From Pseudisothecium myosuroides (taxonomy: Eukaryota; Streptophyta; Bryopsida; Hypnales; Lembophyllaceae), in NCBI GenBank assembly GCA_951799445.1, contig OX637292.1:6885296-6949295 (forward strand): DNA of 64,000 nt, given 5' to 3'. Below are positions 36,300 through 48,186 of this stretch, in pieces; positions within the stretch are counted from its first letter, which is position 1, and every line of letters begins with the position of its first letter. The notes beneath the pieces are model-generated. The model had not been told where the DNA came from. It made no database searches and saw only the letters and a program-made list of their open reading frames with translations. The position numbers and the translations under genes were made by a program.

Positions 36300-38770
36300 A
36301 ATCATTACAAAAATATCATCATGACCAATAGCAGAATTGTCACCCCAGAAAAAGTCTCTCTGGCACCATTCCCTCCAGTTGTAAGAGTACCCACATGTGG
36401 ATGCACCAGAGTTCAAAAATTGTTCAAAAAAAAAATAGAGTTTCAAAAATTGAAAAGGTTTTCAAAAAATAAATAAAAATAAAAATTGAAGAGGTTTGCA
36501 AAGCGTTGAAAATTCCACTGAGTCAGGTCGCAAAGTTCGGTCACATGCTTGGATTTGGAGCACTTCAGTTCTGCAGGGGGGCCAGAATACTTAACTTAAT
36601 GGTCTGGCAAATCTGTTGCACCCAGACATTCCCGGTGACTGACACAAAACAGTTGGTGTTAAATGTTATCAGGTTTGTACTCTCTAAACCGCCGCATTTT
36701 GCTTCTGTGCCTATTTACTATTATTAGAGTGGTCAAATTTTCATATTTTATTGTTGGCACTTGAAAGGAGGTTCCAACGCACCAAAGAATGTGACATTTG
36801 GCTACCGTATGCAAAAGTTAGGAAGGGTCAAAGTTTGGATCTAAAATAGTTTCTTCCAAGTAGGTATGTAATTGATTTTGGGGCAATGACACTAGTTTGT
36901 GAGTGCTTGTAGGTATGGGCCTACGAGCCTTGAACCTAATTGTAAGTAAATACCTACAACTATTGAAGGTGTTTATAACAAATATACCTATAACATATAC
37001 ATAATAATATGGAAAGTGTCTATAACATAGACATCTATAACAATAGAAAGTGTCCATGATGTAGAGACCAAGGCTCATGAGCTCATAGTTTTTATGCTCA
37101 CATGTTAGCATTCTCCATTTTGGAGATGTATACAAAGTGAAGATGGCGGTTCAAAGTCAGTGGTGCATTTGAAGGTGCCCACCTTATCTATTGTGGGGAT
37201 GACCTTCAATGGAGCACACAATTTGGAAAGAAATGTGCTTTGGTGACCGTGTCTTTTAGTGTGTTTTTTTAAAATAGTTTTTTTTCTTTCTCTAATATCT
37301 AGAATTTGAATTTTCTTATACCTGTTCTCAATACTTTGAATGTGCTTCCAATGATAGAAATTTCAAGTTCAAATTACAAAGTAGTGAAAAGTTAGAGAGA
37401 GATATTTGGGAGGACTAATTGCAAAGCCAATTGAAGAAGCCCTAAACTGGTAAATGTATAGGTAGGCATCTTTGGTGAGGTGGTTCATATTTTGAAATAA
37501 AAAATTAAGTAGCATTATTGTACCTAATCCAAAGGGTCGATATTCCCTACCAAATAATGAACTAATACTAGCAATTGTACTTCGACACACGGTAAGAAAT
37601 AGAAAGGCTTTTTCTTTTCCTTTGCAAATTTTATTTTTCAAAATATTCTAGTCTACGATTCAAAAAATATTTATTACAACTCTGATTATATGTTATGGTA
37701 GTTGTTTTTATAAACCAGCCTTGGAGAATTGCCAAGAGCACTATTTTGCCAGCATTAATCCTTGAAGACCTATGCAATCATTTTATGGTCACCGCCCAAC
37801 TTAAAATTACCCTACATCTTATTTTTGAGCAATGAATCAATGTATGCAAGTATCTAGTAGAAACCTAATGCACCTCCAGTTCCTACTTTATATTTTGCAT
37901 TTACTTTCTAGTTTTCAAAGCGTTGCACCATGAAATTGTGAGCATTGGAGGATGTGCTATCTTCTTGGAAGAATATTGGTAAGGTAGCATGCCATCTGAA
38001 GGAATCTTACTACAATTTCATGGCGTGGTTTGAAGATGCAAAATATTTTAAGTGGAGGTTTGACTTGTAGAATTTAGAGGAGTGGTGCACAATCAAGAGT
38101 CAAATGGAAATTGTAGCACACAACATTTGGCTTACGTATAGCCATACATAGATAATAGTATATAAGTCATGTCGATTTTTTTGTTTTTTTTCCTTCCAAA
38201 ATGTGACAATAGGATAGAGAGTTGCAAAATACCCATAAATCAAATTTGAACGTTTTGCTTGTAGAAATACATGACTTGTTTCTATAAACCCTAGTAGTTG
38301 ATTTTATCTATAAGACTTATTCAATGTATTCATATATAAAAATAGTTTATTGTTGTTGTCAGATGTGTAAATCACACGAACTTGTAATTGTGCATGTCTT
38401 TGATTTTGAGAAGCCCAACTTGTTGCAAGTTTTTCCAGAATGGTTGTGTTTTTACTTCCAATTAACACTTCATTATGGCTGATTTTTCTTAAAGTGTGTC
38501 TGATAGGTTTTTATAATTGCAGCAACACTTCAATTTTCTTGAAGTGTATCTAAAAAGTCTTTGTAATTCTTTTATGGTTGTATTGTATTCACCTTCATTG
38601 TTTTTTGTTCTACTTTCTAAACATGCCTTTCTAAACATTGTGCATATTCATTATTCAATGTGTTCTTTGGAGTTTGGGGTCAGTTGTTACTAAGTTGAAA
38701 TGATATAAGCGTTAACTAAAACTTTTAAACAAATATAGCCTTCAAAAGAAAATTGCCAAAAAAAAATAAA
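36300..38770. other. Intergenic repeat-poor DNA, no gene seen
   Basis: Short frames only (for example 36,818-37,135 minus) without recognisable features. A small imperfect repetition of CTATAACATA and GAAAGTGTC occurs near 36,970-37,060. Confidence 0.4.
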
Positions 38771-39371
38771 CTAGACAATGGCCCAACTTACAATGCTGAA
38801 TATTAGAAAATTAGATAGCAATAGGATAAAAAATCATAAAATAATATCCTGATAAAATATCCATAGAACAAACGTATATGTGAAAGTTAATAAATAGCGC
38901 CCCAACCCCAACAAAAGATATAAGATAATCAATGTATCCATATCTGCATTAGTGTATCCAAATCCTTTGTCACAGGGAAGTGTCTTTCCACGGTTACAAG
39001 CCACTATAATTAGAACTTAATATTTTTTAATCTAGTAAGAAAAAATCTTGTGAAAATTACAAATACTTAATCTACAACCAATTTTGAGAGAAAAAAAATT
39101 CAATTTTGGATTTTAATTTCGTTTGAAAATACATATTAGTGCTACAATTGATTCAATCATACAAATGTGATGTATGGATTATATTCTACAACTTTTATTT
39201 CAAAGTCATCATAAAATTATGCTTCTAGGTTGCATTTTATAATATATTTCCACAATTTTGGAAATTCAGGTCCTTAAGGGGTAAATAAGGTAAATAGAGC
39301 TTATAAATGAAGTGTGACCATGTAGAAATGCTACATTGGTGTAAATAGTCAAATGAGTAACTTCTAGCCTT

Positions 39372-39601
39372 TTAACCCTTAAACGCCGAGGCTTACGTTT
39401 TGCATGCGATGAATGACAAAGAATCTCTTGTGTGGGACAAAAATGCAACCATTCATCCTCGGAATTTTGTTGTGAAAAGGGCAGGTCTTCTATAGTAGTT
39501 TGACTTCCAATGAGTGTTTTTGCTATTTTTTAAGCCAATGATTCACACGGTAATGAAAAGGGATGATTTCCAAGGTCACCCCTTCACTCTTTAAGAATTA
39601 A
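39372..39601. mobile_element. TTAA-flanked MITE, 230 bp, second copy
   Basis: It starts TTAACCCTTAAACGCCGAGG and ends CTCTTTAAGAATTAA. Length and interior match 11,348-11,577. The same site in unit 2 (near 54,655) lacks the element but has a short extra sequence (CTAAGTAGTAAA), so the junction is not a clean empty site. Confidence 0.7.
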
Positions 39602-40669
39602 AGGATGTGCATTTACTGCAGCTAAGTTATATCCTAACCTGTGAATTTTTGTAAATATTGGAAAAATGAATCTAGATCCTTGAACCCCTTAACACTGGAT
39701 TAGGATTTATAGCGTTTGGATGACTTTAAAAGAATTATGTAGAAGATGATTGCAAAGTGTTTTTTCATCCAATTCTAGTTGGGAGAGCTACTTGAATGAA
39801 TGGAAGTTGCTTTAAATGATGTCAAAAATTGCCTAATTGAGATATTTGAGGTAGAATAATCCAAACACCTAGAAAATGACCCATTACAGTCTTTTTTCAA
39901 TAAATGACATTTGGGCTACATAGAATTGAGTTAATGGCCACAATCAATGTCTAGAGTGGTGACGATAATGGAGTGATTAGTAAATACAATAGGAACTTCC
40001 ACCTTTTGAGTGTAAATGTTATTATTGCAAGAAGTGAGTTTTTTTAGATTTTCATGTTGTGGCCATCATTGGTAGGAAATATTGTGACTGCATTAGTGAT
40101 AAAATGACCATTATAGATACATTCCTTTGTTGGTTTTGAGATATTTCTATAGACTCTTTTCAACTAAGATAGGCAACACACTTCAAATATTTATACCAAG
40201 TTCATACTTTGTCAAAAAAATATAATTTCAATTGTTTACAATGCTTTTCACACTTGTCTTTATGTGGAATTTAAAAAAAATTAGCAATGGCATGAGGGCT
40301 AACTCCTAATTCTACCTATGATGGGTTGTTCTACATGAAAAGATGCAACAAAAATAGATCACAAAATATGCTAGTCTAAAGTATTTTGGGAATTTATTGC
40401 TCCTCACTTTAAATTAAAAATTTCTCCATAAATATGATATTTTTGTATTTGAATCCAATGAATGAAATAAAGGTCATGTACTTTAGTATTTGCTCCAATT
40501 TGAAGTTTTGAAAAAATCCTAAAATTAAAATATATTAATGCAATTCTAATGATTTCTATAAAGATAATGATATAGAATTTTTGTTTGCACTATGATGTTC
40601 TTTACTATGGTAAACACATGTGGTAAAACTTTCAAATTTTTTGAGATGATTTCGAGGATGATTTTCTAC

Positions 40670-41602
40670 TTAACCCTTAAAGGTTTTTAACTATGTTTCA
40701 TCCAAAACGTTCCAAAACTACCATTTCTAGTACAAGTACCAAATTTTAGAAAAGAAAAAGAGGTTTGGACATATATAACCGTAGAATCTTGTAGTACGCT
40801 GGTTTGGAAAGATGTGGAAAAAATTTCAAAAATTTCCACCGTGTAGATTGCAAGATATTAGCATTTGAATTAACTGAAATTCTTTTTTCAGCCCTCTGAA
40901 AAACTAGGCAGCTGCATTTCACAATGTCACATTTGTATTGAAAAATGTCCCAAATGGTGGTAATTTTTTGGATTCATTCTTCAAGGCAAGTTGGCTACAT
41001 GCTTGGAAAAATTCACATCATTTGGAATTGTACAACATATAGGAAAAAAAGAGTAAGTAGAAAGAAGTAGAGACTGATTCAAAATACAAATTGTTTAGAA
41101 TTTAGTTATGGAATTGAAAAATGTTAATTCCAATGGTTGTAATGTTGTAATGAACAATCTAAATCCTATGATTTTATTTTTTTCAAGATATATTGAAAAT
41201 TGAGCTAAATAAAGGACGTCAAAGTTTGTTTTAGAGTAGAGAATCCAAAATTGTGTGCAAACTAAAACTCCTTGTAACTTTCATCTCATTGATCAAAATG
41301 GAATGATTAAAAGCTTTCCATGTATAAATAAATCTAGAAAACCAATTTCAAATTTATGTTTCTAAAAAAAGTGACTTTTTAAGAATTTTTTGAGTTGTCT
41401 GTAAAAGCAATGAAAATTACATATTATACAAAAACTTCTTAACCATGTAGTCAAAAGTTATAAAAATTTTGGGCCTTAAAGAAAAATCTCGTCCACATGC
41501 TATGTGAAATTTTCAGAGAAAAACAAACAAACATTTGTAAGGAGCTGCCTGAAATTGCTATATTGCCAAAAAATACAATTTGGTCCTTTATTTAGGGTTT
41601 GA
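40670..41602. mobile_element. Candidate TTAA-type element, about 930 bp
   Basis: The left end TTAACCCTTAAAGG and the right end CCTTTATTTAGGGTTTGA form a loose inverted repeat, with the right TTAA decayed to TTGA. The corresponding position in unit 2 appears to lack this sequence. No coding content. Confidence 0.4.
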
Positions 41603-41813
41603 TACAATTTATTTATTTTTTTCAATAATCTTCAAGAAATTCAGTTTTATACAAAAAAAACTAAAAAATTTATAATTTAAAAAAGACATGTGATTTCATC
41701 TCTAAAACAACAAAAAATAAAAAATTTATTTACATTTAGTTCCTTATTGGGAGCATACAAAGTGAAAGGAATTTGTGTAGCAACTCTGTGGTCTTAGGCT
41801 CAATATTTCAAGG

Positions 41814-42538
41814 TGAACCCCTAAAGGACCAAGCAATGTTTTTTTTGGGCCTCATGGGGCTTGATTCTAGTGTCGTGGCATAGTCACTGTGGTCTAAATC
41901 TGGAGGGAACATTCTCCATTTATTGCATGTTGTGTAGTTTGAATGAAAAGAAAAACATTGGGACCAAGTGTTCATTCAGCATACGCAAGAAATCTTGGGT
42001 AGGTTCCTATAAAGTCATTTTTGGTCAAATGTTCATGAAATTTGGACTCCATGTATAAACATGTATCTCCTTGTTGAAAATCTATTTTTTTTTCCAATTG
42101 GGTGCCCGGATCAAAAGTTATGTTGTTCTAAACTTTTTGGGCAGCTTGGGCAATTTGAGAATATTTGGAAAATCTTTTGCAAAAATGCTCATCAACTTTT
42201 GAAATGTGGCAGGTATGTAACTTACATGATACAAGATGCAAATGTAAAAAACAAACACCAAGTGCAGTGTAAAAATCTCATTCTAAAAGGAGTTAAAGTT
42301 TGTTGGTCCCATTAGGCAAAGTTGGAAAAAAATTCTCCTAACTTCAAATGTTATAATCCTTCAATCCGTGTGGTCAAAGTTTCTGAAAAATTTTCCACAC
42401 ATTCCTAGAGTAGTCCAGTACAAATTTGTGAGGTCGAATTTGAAAAAAAAAAAAAAATCATTTTTTGCTTGCTGCCCTAAAAAGTGACAGTTTCTGATAA
42501 TTTCTGTTCAAAATATACCTCGGTCCTTTAGGGGTTAA
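41814..42538. mobile_element. Non-autonomous element sharing the 3' end of the 8.1-kb piggyBac, 725 bp
   Basis: The right end GGTCCTTTAGGGGTTAA and the left end GAACCCCTAAAGGACC are inverted repeats, with the left TTAA mutated. The right 200 bases (TCAATCCGTGTGGTCAAAG) align with the last 200 bases of the 8.1-kb element (CTATCCGTACGGTCAAAG near 53,994). This links the small element to the transposase-bearing one. Confidence 0.6.
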
Positions 42539-43216
42539 AACACCATAGTGAAAATAATTATAATTTCAACAATCTACACTAGAATTTGGATGTGATTAAC
42601 GTTTCATAGACATTGGAGATATAACAAAGTAACAATTTTTTAATAGCTCATCCTCATATATTTTAAATATAGACTATCACAAGACCCCTTTGATTCAAAG
42701 ATCACAAAGACAAAGCCTCAAATACAAAGCCCATTTGGCATTGCCTTACAGTGACAAATTGTTAAAATAGGTCCAAATTGTTCAAATCTACCTAGTGAGA
42801 CAACCAACCAAGCTTGCTTGTTGTAAATACTATTTAATAATATTTTTGGCAGCATCAATGGCCCTTGATCCGGTGGACATTGGCTCATTGTCATTATGAA
42901 CAGACACTTTATTCACGCCGGCCTTTTTTGAAGACCGGAGTTTCTATCTATCTATTTTTGGCAATTATTGGTATATTAAAATCAAATTTGTCTTCAATGG
43001 AATTTCATTACATAATTAACGTTGCAACAAATTTCATCCCAACTAGTATAGGTTGATTCCATACGATCAACTTCAAGAAAACTAATAATTGATGATTCTT
43101 CTTACATTTCAGAACTTGAATGTACACCACTAATATAAGTTATTTTTGTCTGCTATGGGTATGCTCCCATTTGGCTTACAATGGGCTCACGAACCTTATT
43201 AGTGGCATAGTACCTA

Positions 43217-43572
43217 CATCACAAAGTTAGACCCTACGATTTGGCAGCAATTATTGTGCGGTTATCGTTGTTTCATGGGTTTGTACCATGATCGCACTGA
43301 CTCAGTGTATTTTTACGCACTGAATCAGTGCGAAAACAATGAATATCAATAGCGTACGGTTTATGTACTTTAACTATATGATTGTTGTGCAGTTTTAACA
43401 CAACAATTGTATAGTTAAAGTACATAAACCGTACGCTATTGATATTCATTGTTTTCGCACTGATTCAGTGCGTAAAAATACACTGAGTCAGTGCAATTAT
43501 AGTACGAACCCATGAAACAACGATAACCGCACGATAATTGCTGCCAAATCGTAGGGTCTAAACTTTGTGATG
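43217..43572. mobile_element. Hairpin MITE with TA target duplication, 356 bp
   Basis: Almost the whole element is one palindrome. The left arm from CATCACAAAGTTAGACCC and the reverse-complemented right arm from CATCACAAAGTTTAGACCC agree over about 170 bases each with only a handful of mismatches. TA borders it on both sides, and the allele without the element is preserved in unit 2 at 56,980-56,981 (AGTACCTAGTCTTACTG). The TA duplication supports Tc1/mariner affinity. The loop is only about 10-15 bases. Confidence 0.85.
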
Positions 43573-43703
43573 TAGTCTTACTGTAGTGCACACAGTTTCT
43601 TCTTGCTGGCAAATTTGAATTTGGAATTTGGAATTCTCATTTTTTTTTGCTTGTGAAGACAAAGCAACATCTGGAGCTTGTACATCATTTTCTTCTTGTG
43701 ATG

Positions 43704-44817
43704 TTAACTCCTAAACGCCCCAAGGGAAAAAAAAGTGTCCTCCCATAGTTTTAAGTCCAATTCAAAGTGTTGTAACTTTTGCATCCAATGTCTGAATTCA
43801 ATAAAACTTGTTGAGAAATTTGCGCAATTTCTTCTAGTTTGTGTGGTAAAATTTTAGATCAATCCAAGATATACTAATTTTTTGGAAGCCAATCAAAGTT
43901 CATAGGTTCAATTTGAGTTCACCAAACTGCATTTGATGGCTGCAACTTTGGGGGCTTGTATGTCCTTCATCCAATGTTTGTTTTCAAACTTTTTTTTGTT
44001 GGATTATGTTTTTTTTAAAGTAGTTATTGTGTTAAAATTTTCATGTCAATCCAAGTTGTTTTGAATGTTTAAGAGCAATTCAAAGTTCAAAATCTTGACA
44101 TTTTTGGATTACAGCACTAGAAGAAACCCTTGTTGGTTTAAACCAAAAATGTAGTCTGAAATTTGTTGAGAACCATGTTTCTAACGCAAAATTATGGGAT
44201 TCCAACGTTGGAAACATGGTTCTCAACAAATTTCAGACCACATTTTTGGTTTAGACCAACAAGGGGTTCTTCTAGTGTAGTGAACTTCGGCGGCTTGATT
44301 CTAGTGTCCGTTTCCAATATTTTTTTGGAAAAGTTGCACATAATAGTCTAGTTTGTGTCTAGAGCTAAAATTTCATATCAATTGAATTAATTATGAGTGA
44401 CTGAGAAGCATTTTAGTAGAAGGAGGTTCAACCTTACATGTGTTTTTTGCAACTTTTCTTGCTACTTTTTTACATTTCAAAGCCATTTTGCAAACATAAT
44501 GAGGTAGTTGAATGATATTTTCTTTCACCAATGTGTTTGTATCCTGGTTTTGAATCACTTTATTGTTTAAAGTTTTTCCATTTCACCTCCATATGTGTTA
44601 CTAGGAAAATTTCAGCATCTTTCTTCAACACTAAAACATTAAAATCTTGCAATTTACATGGCCACGTGACTCCAAATTTGATTCACTTCATCACCAACAC
44701 GTACACTACAAGATTGTACGGTTTAGATCTCCATAACTTAGTGACATTTAGATCCATAACACTTCAAAAGCAATGATGTTTTTAAACCCAAATAGGCCTT
44801 GGGCTTGTAGTAGTTAA
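43704..44817. mobile_element. TTAA-flanked non-autonomous piggyBac-type element, 1,114 bp
   Basis: It begins TTAACTCCTAAACGCCCC and ends GGGCTTGTAGTAGTTAA, inserted into the lysine-rich ORF; comparison with copy 2 shows the uninterrupted sequence near 57,170-57,185. The interior is homologous to 23,601-24,534. It contains a nested CACTA-type MITE. No coding capacity. Confidence 0.8.
44115..44277. mobile_element. CACTA-type hairpin MITE nested in the TTAA element, 163 bp
   Basis: The ends are CACTAGAAGAAACCCTTG and its inverted counterpart CACTAGAAGAACCCCTTG, with arms of about 70 bases and a short loop. Three bases flank it (CAG at 44,112-44,114, TAG at 44,278-44,280). Related elements without the insert read ATTATAGTGA at this point, consistent with a 3-bp TAG duplication, as in CACTA transposons. 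Confidence 0.8.
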
Positions 44818-45419
44818 AGCTTTGATTTCCCAACTGCAAGGCTTTGTTGGAGCAAGGGCATTACCCGGCCATAATTCATTAATGAATTCATTCCACGCTC
44901 TCGGGAAAGATTTGATGGCTTCCTTATTGGGATAATTGATGCATGCTGCATGGTGATAGAAGAGCCATCGAAGGTGCGAATTGGTACAGCTTGTCTGAAA
45001 TGGAAAATGAATCCGTTTGGCGGCCAAAACTTGGGGGTTGAGGTAGTCCAAATATTGCGCAATTTTCTCATCAGTCAACCATGGCATCTCCTTCTTCTTC
45101 TCCCCCTTCTTCTTCTCCCCCTTCTTCTTCTCGTCCTTTTGCCAAGCTTTGAGGATTTGGAATCCCTTCATAAGCATAATTGGTGGGGTTGTATTTACCA
45201 ATTTGGCATGATCTAAGTGAAATGCCATTTTTTGTAATTACGCTTTTCTAATGGTATTTAGTTGATGGAACTTATCTAACAATGTAATCTTAGCTTTACT
45301 CAATAGTTTTTGAGATACAATGCATAAAAAAATTCAACAAAGAAAAGTTGTGAAAGGAAGGAATAAATCATGTTTTCAATATTAGATTGATTTCTTATTT
45401 ATACATGGTACCCAAGAAT

Positions 45420-45507
45420 AATGCTTTTACTTTGGAAACAATACTTTTGCTTTGGAAACAATACTTTTACTTGGGAAACAATGCTTTTACTTTCGAAACA
45501 ATGTTTT
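45420..45507. repeat. Tandem repeat, about 21 bp x 4
   Basis: Four adjacent variants of AATACTTTTGCTTTGGAAACA lie upstream of the start of the disrupted lysine-rich ORF. A similar but shorter array occurs at 57,810-57,900 upstream of the intact copy, so the array may belong to that gene's promoter region. Confidence 0.75.
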
Positions 45508-46297
45508 TATGATGCTTTTACTTTGATTCATTGTGCTTTTGCATTCATTACACTCCTATAGTTTTATACTTTCTCTTGAATTACAAAATACAATACTTTG
45601 ATATTTTGAAATGTCTTATATTGTGGGTTCCACTTTGATATGATAGAAATTGTTGACAATATATTTACATATGGAGATGTTTCTGATTATGAATAGTGGA
45701 ACTATTAGAGATAAACCATTGAATTTAATACATTCAATAATTTTAAAATATTTAATATTTTTTAAACATTAATATTTTAAAGTTTTTCTTATAAACAAAT
45801 AATTGTGTGCTAATATCATGAAGTGATTGAAAAAATGTGTCACTTCTAAGAATTTTCCAACGGTTTCAAGGACAAATTGTAATTTTTACAACATTGAAAA
45901 ATTTAAAATAAATAAATTAAAAACTATAAATAGATAATAATCCAACTTAAAATGCTCAATATTAAAAAATTAGATAATAATATGATAAAAAATCATCAAA
46001 GAAAAAATCATATTTCCCTTAAAAATATCCATAGGTCGAACATATATGTGAAAGTTAACCCCTTAAGGACCGTTGTCCGTTCGGAGGACAAATGGGAATT
46101 GGGGCATGTACCTACGGGTGGAGAAATTTATAACATTTTCTGAAACTTTTACTGAAGGTGGAAAATGTGCAGAGGTACGTGGCGATAATTTTTTTCTTGA
46201 AATCGGACCTCGGAGCAAGAAGTTATGGAAGTTTTTATTGAAAGTAGGGGAGGAGGGGCAGTCTGGGCAGGGCCTGTGGCCACTGAGAAGCCTTTGA

Positions 46298-46600
46298 TTG
46301 AATGTGGGCAAGCAAAGTTGGGCACCAGGTTGGGGAGGGGCTGAATGTTGGGTTGCGCTGACAGGCTCTGCACGAGCAGCGGAGCCACGCCTTGCCAGCG
46401 TCAGAGCCTGCCGATGGGCGGCCGCTGCCCGATTGCAGAGGCTGGGCGGGCGCAGACCGGGCGGGCGGCGACCCCAGGCAGCGATCGGGCGCTGCTGCCC
46501 GGCAGTTCCCGCACCGGCGACTGCGGCCCCCGGCGTCCGCGGTGACGGATAGGCCGGCAGCAGCGGAGAACGCCGGTAGCGGCCAAGGAGAGATCAGGCT
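46298..46600. other. GC-rich island in the 5' part of the piggyBac element
   Basis: A block of strikingly GC-rich sequence (GGGCGGGCGCAGACCGGGCG and similar) lies in an otherwise AT-rich transposon. Several overlapping frames are open on both strands because of composition; none has recognisable features. It could be a CpG-rich promoter, a 5' UTR, or captured sequence. Confidence 0.4.
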
Positions 46601-47427
46601 GCGGAGATCAAAATTTTGCGTGGATTTCAATTTCGTCATATCGAATTTCGTAATTCAATTCCTCATCTCAATGCTCCATTGGACATTGCAGATTAATTGG
46701 AAATAGTTAGTTGCTTCACTTGTGATTTTGATATGTGGAATAGAAGCGCCATTTCAAAATTCAAGATTGAACTTGATTATGCAGCATTCAATTGAAGGCT
46801 AGAAATGGAAAGTTTACTCATATTTGAGAGTCTAGAACACTGTAGTTGCAGAAATCGAAGCATGTTGTGGCAAGTTGTCCTTGGATTTGAGTTACCAGCA
46901 TTGAATTCAGAGCTACTCATGAAAAAATAACTCATTTTCCAAATTACATGAAGCTATAGTTGCTAAAATCGAAGTATGCTTTGTGAATTTTTAGTTAAAT
47001 TTTAGTTGGAAGCATTCAAGTGAAGCCTACAAAATGAAGTAACAATACAACCACAAAGTCTACACAAGAGTAGGCTTCAATGCAGGTCCACTTCCTACAT
47101 GACAGTGACGGCCATGCATCTTCAATGCACTAGCAGACACAATTTCGACCTTCCAGACTCTCATGTTCTTCTCTTGCAGTGTGTGTACTCATTCATGTGT
47201 GTTGATGCAATTCTTCTCTTCATGAATTCATGTTCCATGGTGATATCCATGGTGTTCCATCATGATTCATATCTCCATGAGCTTCACAATCCTTGGTTGA
47301 GGCTTTTTGTTCATGACTTCTGTATTTACCTTCTCTTGAGCACTCTGTCGTTTCGAAATTTGAGAAGTGCACTTGCTTTGTCCATGAATTGTACGCTCCA
47401 TTGCATTGACTTAGGAACGCAGCAGTG

Positions 47428-48186
47428 ATGCCACGATTGAGGAGAGCCAGAGCTCAGAGTTCAGAGGTAAGAAACACTTGTACTTCAACACTCTCAAGTT
47501 TGGCTTCATTGATGTAGCAATTGCAACGTAGCTCCATGTTACCATTCTGACTTGGCGAGATTTCCATGTGCAGGTAGCATGGGATGGTCTTCCTGTCCGA
47601 AGGAGCTGCCGCTTGCTTCGTGGTGAAGCGTCCACAAGCACTACTCTTGCACCTGCAGCGACAAGTCCCACTGTGGAAGAAGATGCGCCACTATCTCTGT
47701 GCAGCAGTTACCCAACGCCACTCTATGTACCACCTTTGCCAGAATCTTCCAGTGCTTTTCATAACAACAATTTCGACTTACCTATTGGAGAAGTGGATCC
47801 AGATTTCATGGACAGTCAAGAACAAGAAGAAGAGCAAGAGCACGTAGGAATGAACTCTTCCTCTGAAGAATTATCTGAGGACGATTTTGATGAAGGTCCT
47901 TACGCTGACCCCGAGACCAGATCGTTGGAGGAATTGATCTGGCCCCCAGAGTTGCTCTTCAATCCGAGTACCAATTCCACGGCAGGAGAGCGCAGACTGC
48001 GTCGACTGGACTCGGAGCGACCAGACTGTGGCGGCGGTGAAGGAGGGCGACGCGGAGTGGCTGGGTCGCCGGAGCAGGCAACAGCCGGTCCTGCCGACCA
48101 CGACGCAGCGGAGGGAGAAAGTGGAGACTGGCTCCTCCGGCAGCGCCTGTTAGGGCAAACTGCGAAGGCAGCGGCCGACTTGCCAG
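47428..48186 (+). CDS. Candidate upstream exons of a piggyBac-encoded protein
   Basis: A short exon 47,428-47,466 (MPRLRRARAQSSE) ends at a GAG/GTAAGA donor. The next exon starts after GTGCAG at 47,574 in the same frame (VAWDGLPVRRSCRLL) and runs to a CAG/GTGAGG donor at 48,186. The product is acidic and Ser/Glu-rich in its middle (EQEEEQEHVGMNSSSEELSE), like the N-terminal regions of piggyBac transposases, and turns Gly/Arg-rich in a GC-rich tail. It might be the N-terminal part of the transposase or a separate protein. No acceptor near the transposase body fits its phase directly, so at least one further exon would be needed. Confidence 0.4.

Larger units (their letters stand above)
43575..45228 (-). 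pseudogene. Lysine-rich NLS-bearing ORF, copy 1, disrupted by MITEs
   Basis: The start at 45,228 (MAFHLDHAKLVNTTP) and about 139 codons match the intact copy at 57,577-56,969. After residue ...WEIKA the frame runs into the TTAA element 43,704-44,817 and stops within a few codons (44,782). The remainder of the ORF (GCTGGCAAATTTGAATTTGG, coding for part of the C-terminal basic region) survives on the far side at 43,590-43,703. A hairpin MITE lies at the point corresponding to the last codons. Copy 1 has an extra KKKGE unit in its lysine-rich repeat. Confidence 0.75.
38771..45560. repeat. Tandem segmental duplication, unit 1
   Basis: Core sequence of about 3.8 kb is repeated in the same orientation at 45,921-57,905. 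Shared landmarks are AATGCTGAATATTAG (38,790), AGATATAAGATAATCAATG (38,917), the 54.2-55.3 kb counterpart sequence, GACATTGGAGATATAAC (42,612) and the lysine-rich ORF. Unit 1 is enlarged by at least five insertions, listed separately. The piggyBac empty site TTAA is at 38,887-38,890. Confidence 0.75.

Noticed and set aside
36960..37070. Short imperfect repeats as a functional array
   Set aside because: Only two or three drifting copies; indistinguishable from AT-rich background.
39236..39290. Another TTAA element end (GGTCCTTAAGGGGTAAATAAGG)
   Set aside because: It resembles the terminus of the 8.1-kb element but occurs in both duplicated units (also near 54,555) and no partner end could be found.
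46298..46639. GC-rich frames on both strands as real proteins
   Set aside because: Open on several frames at once because of composition; no conserved motif.
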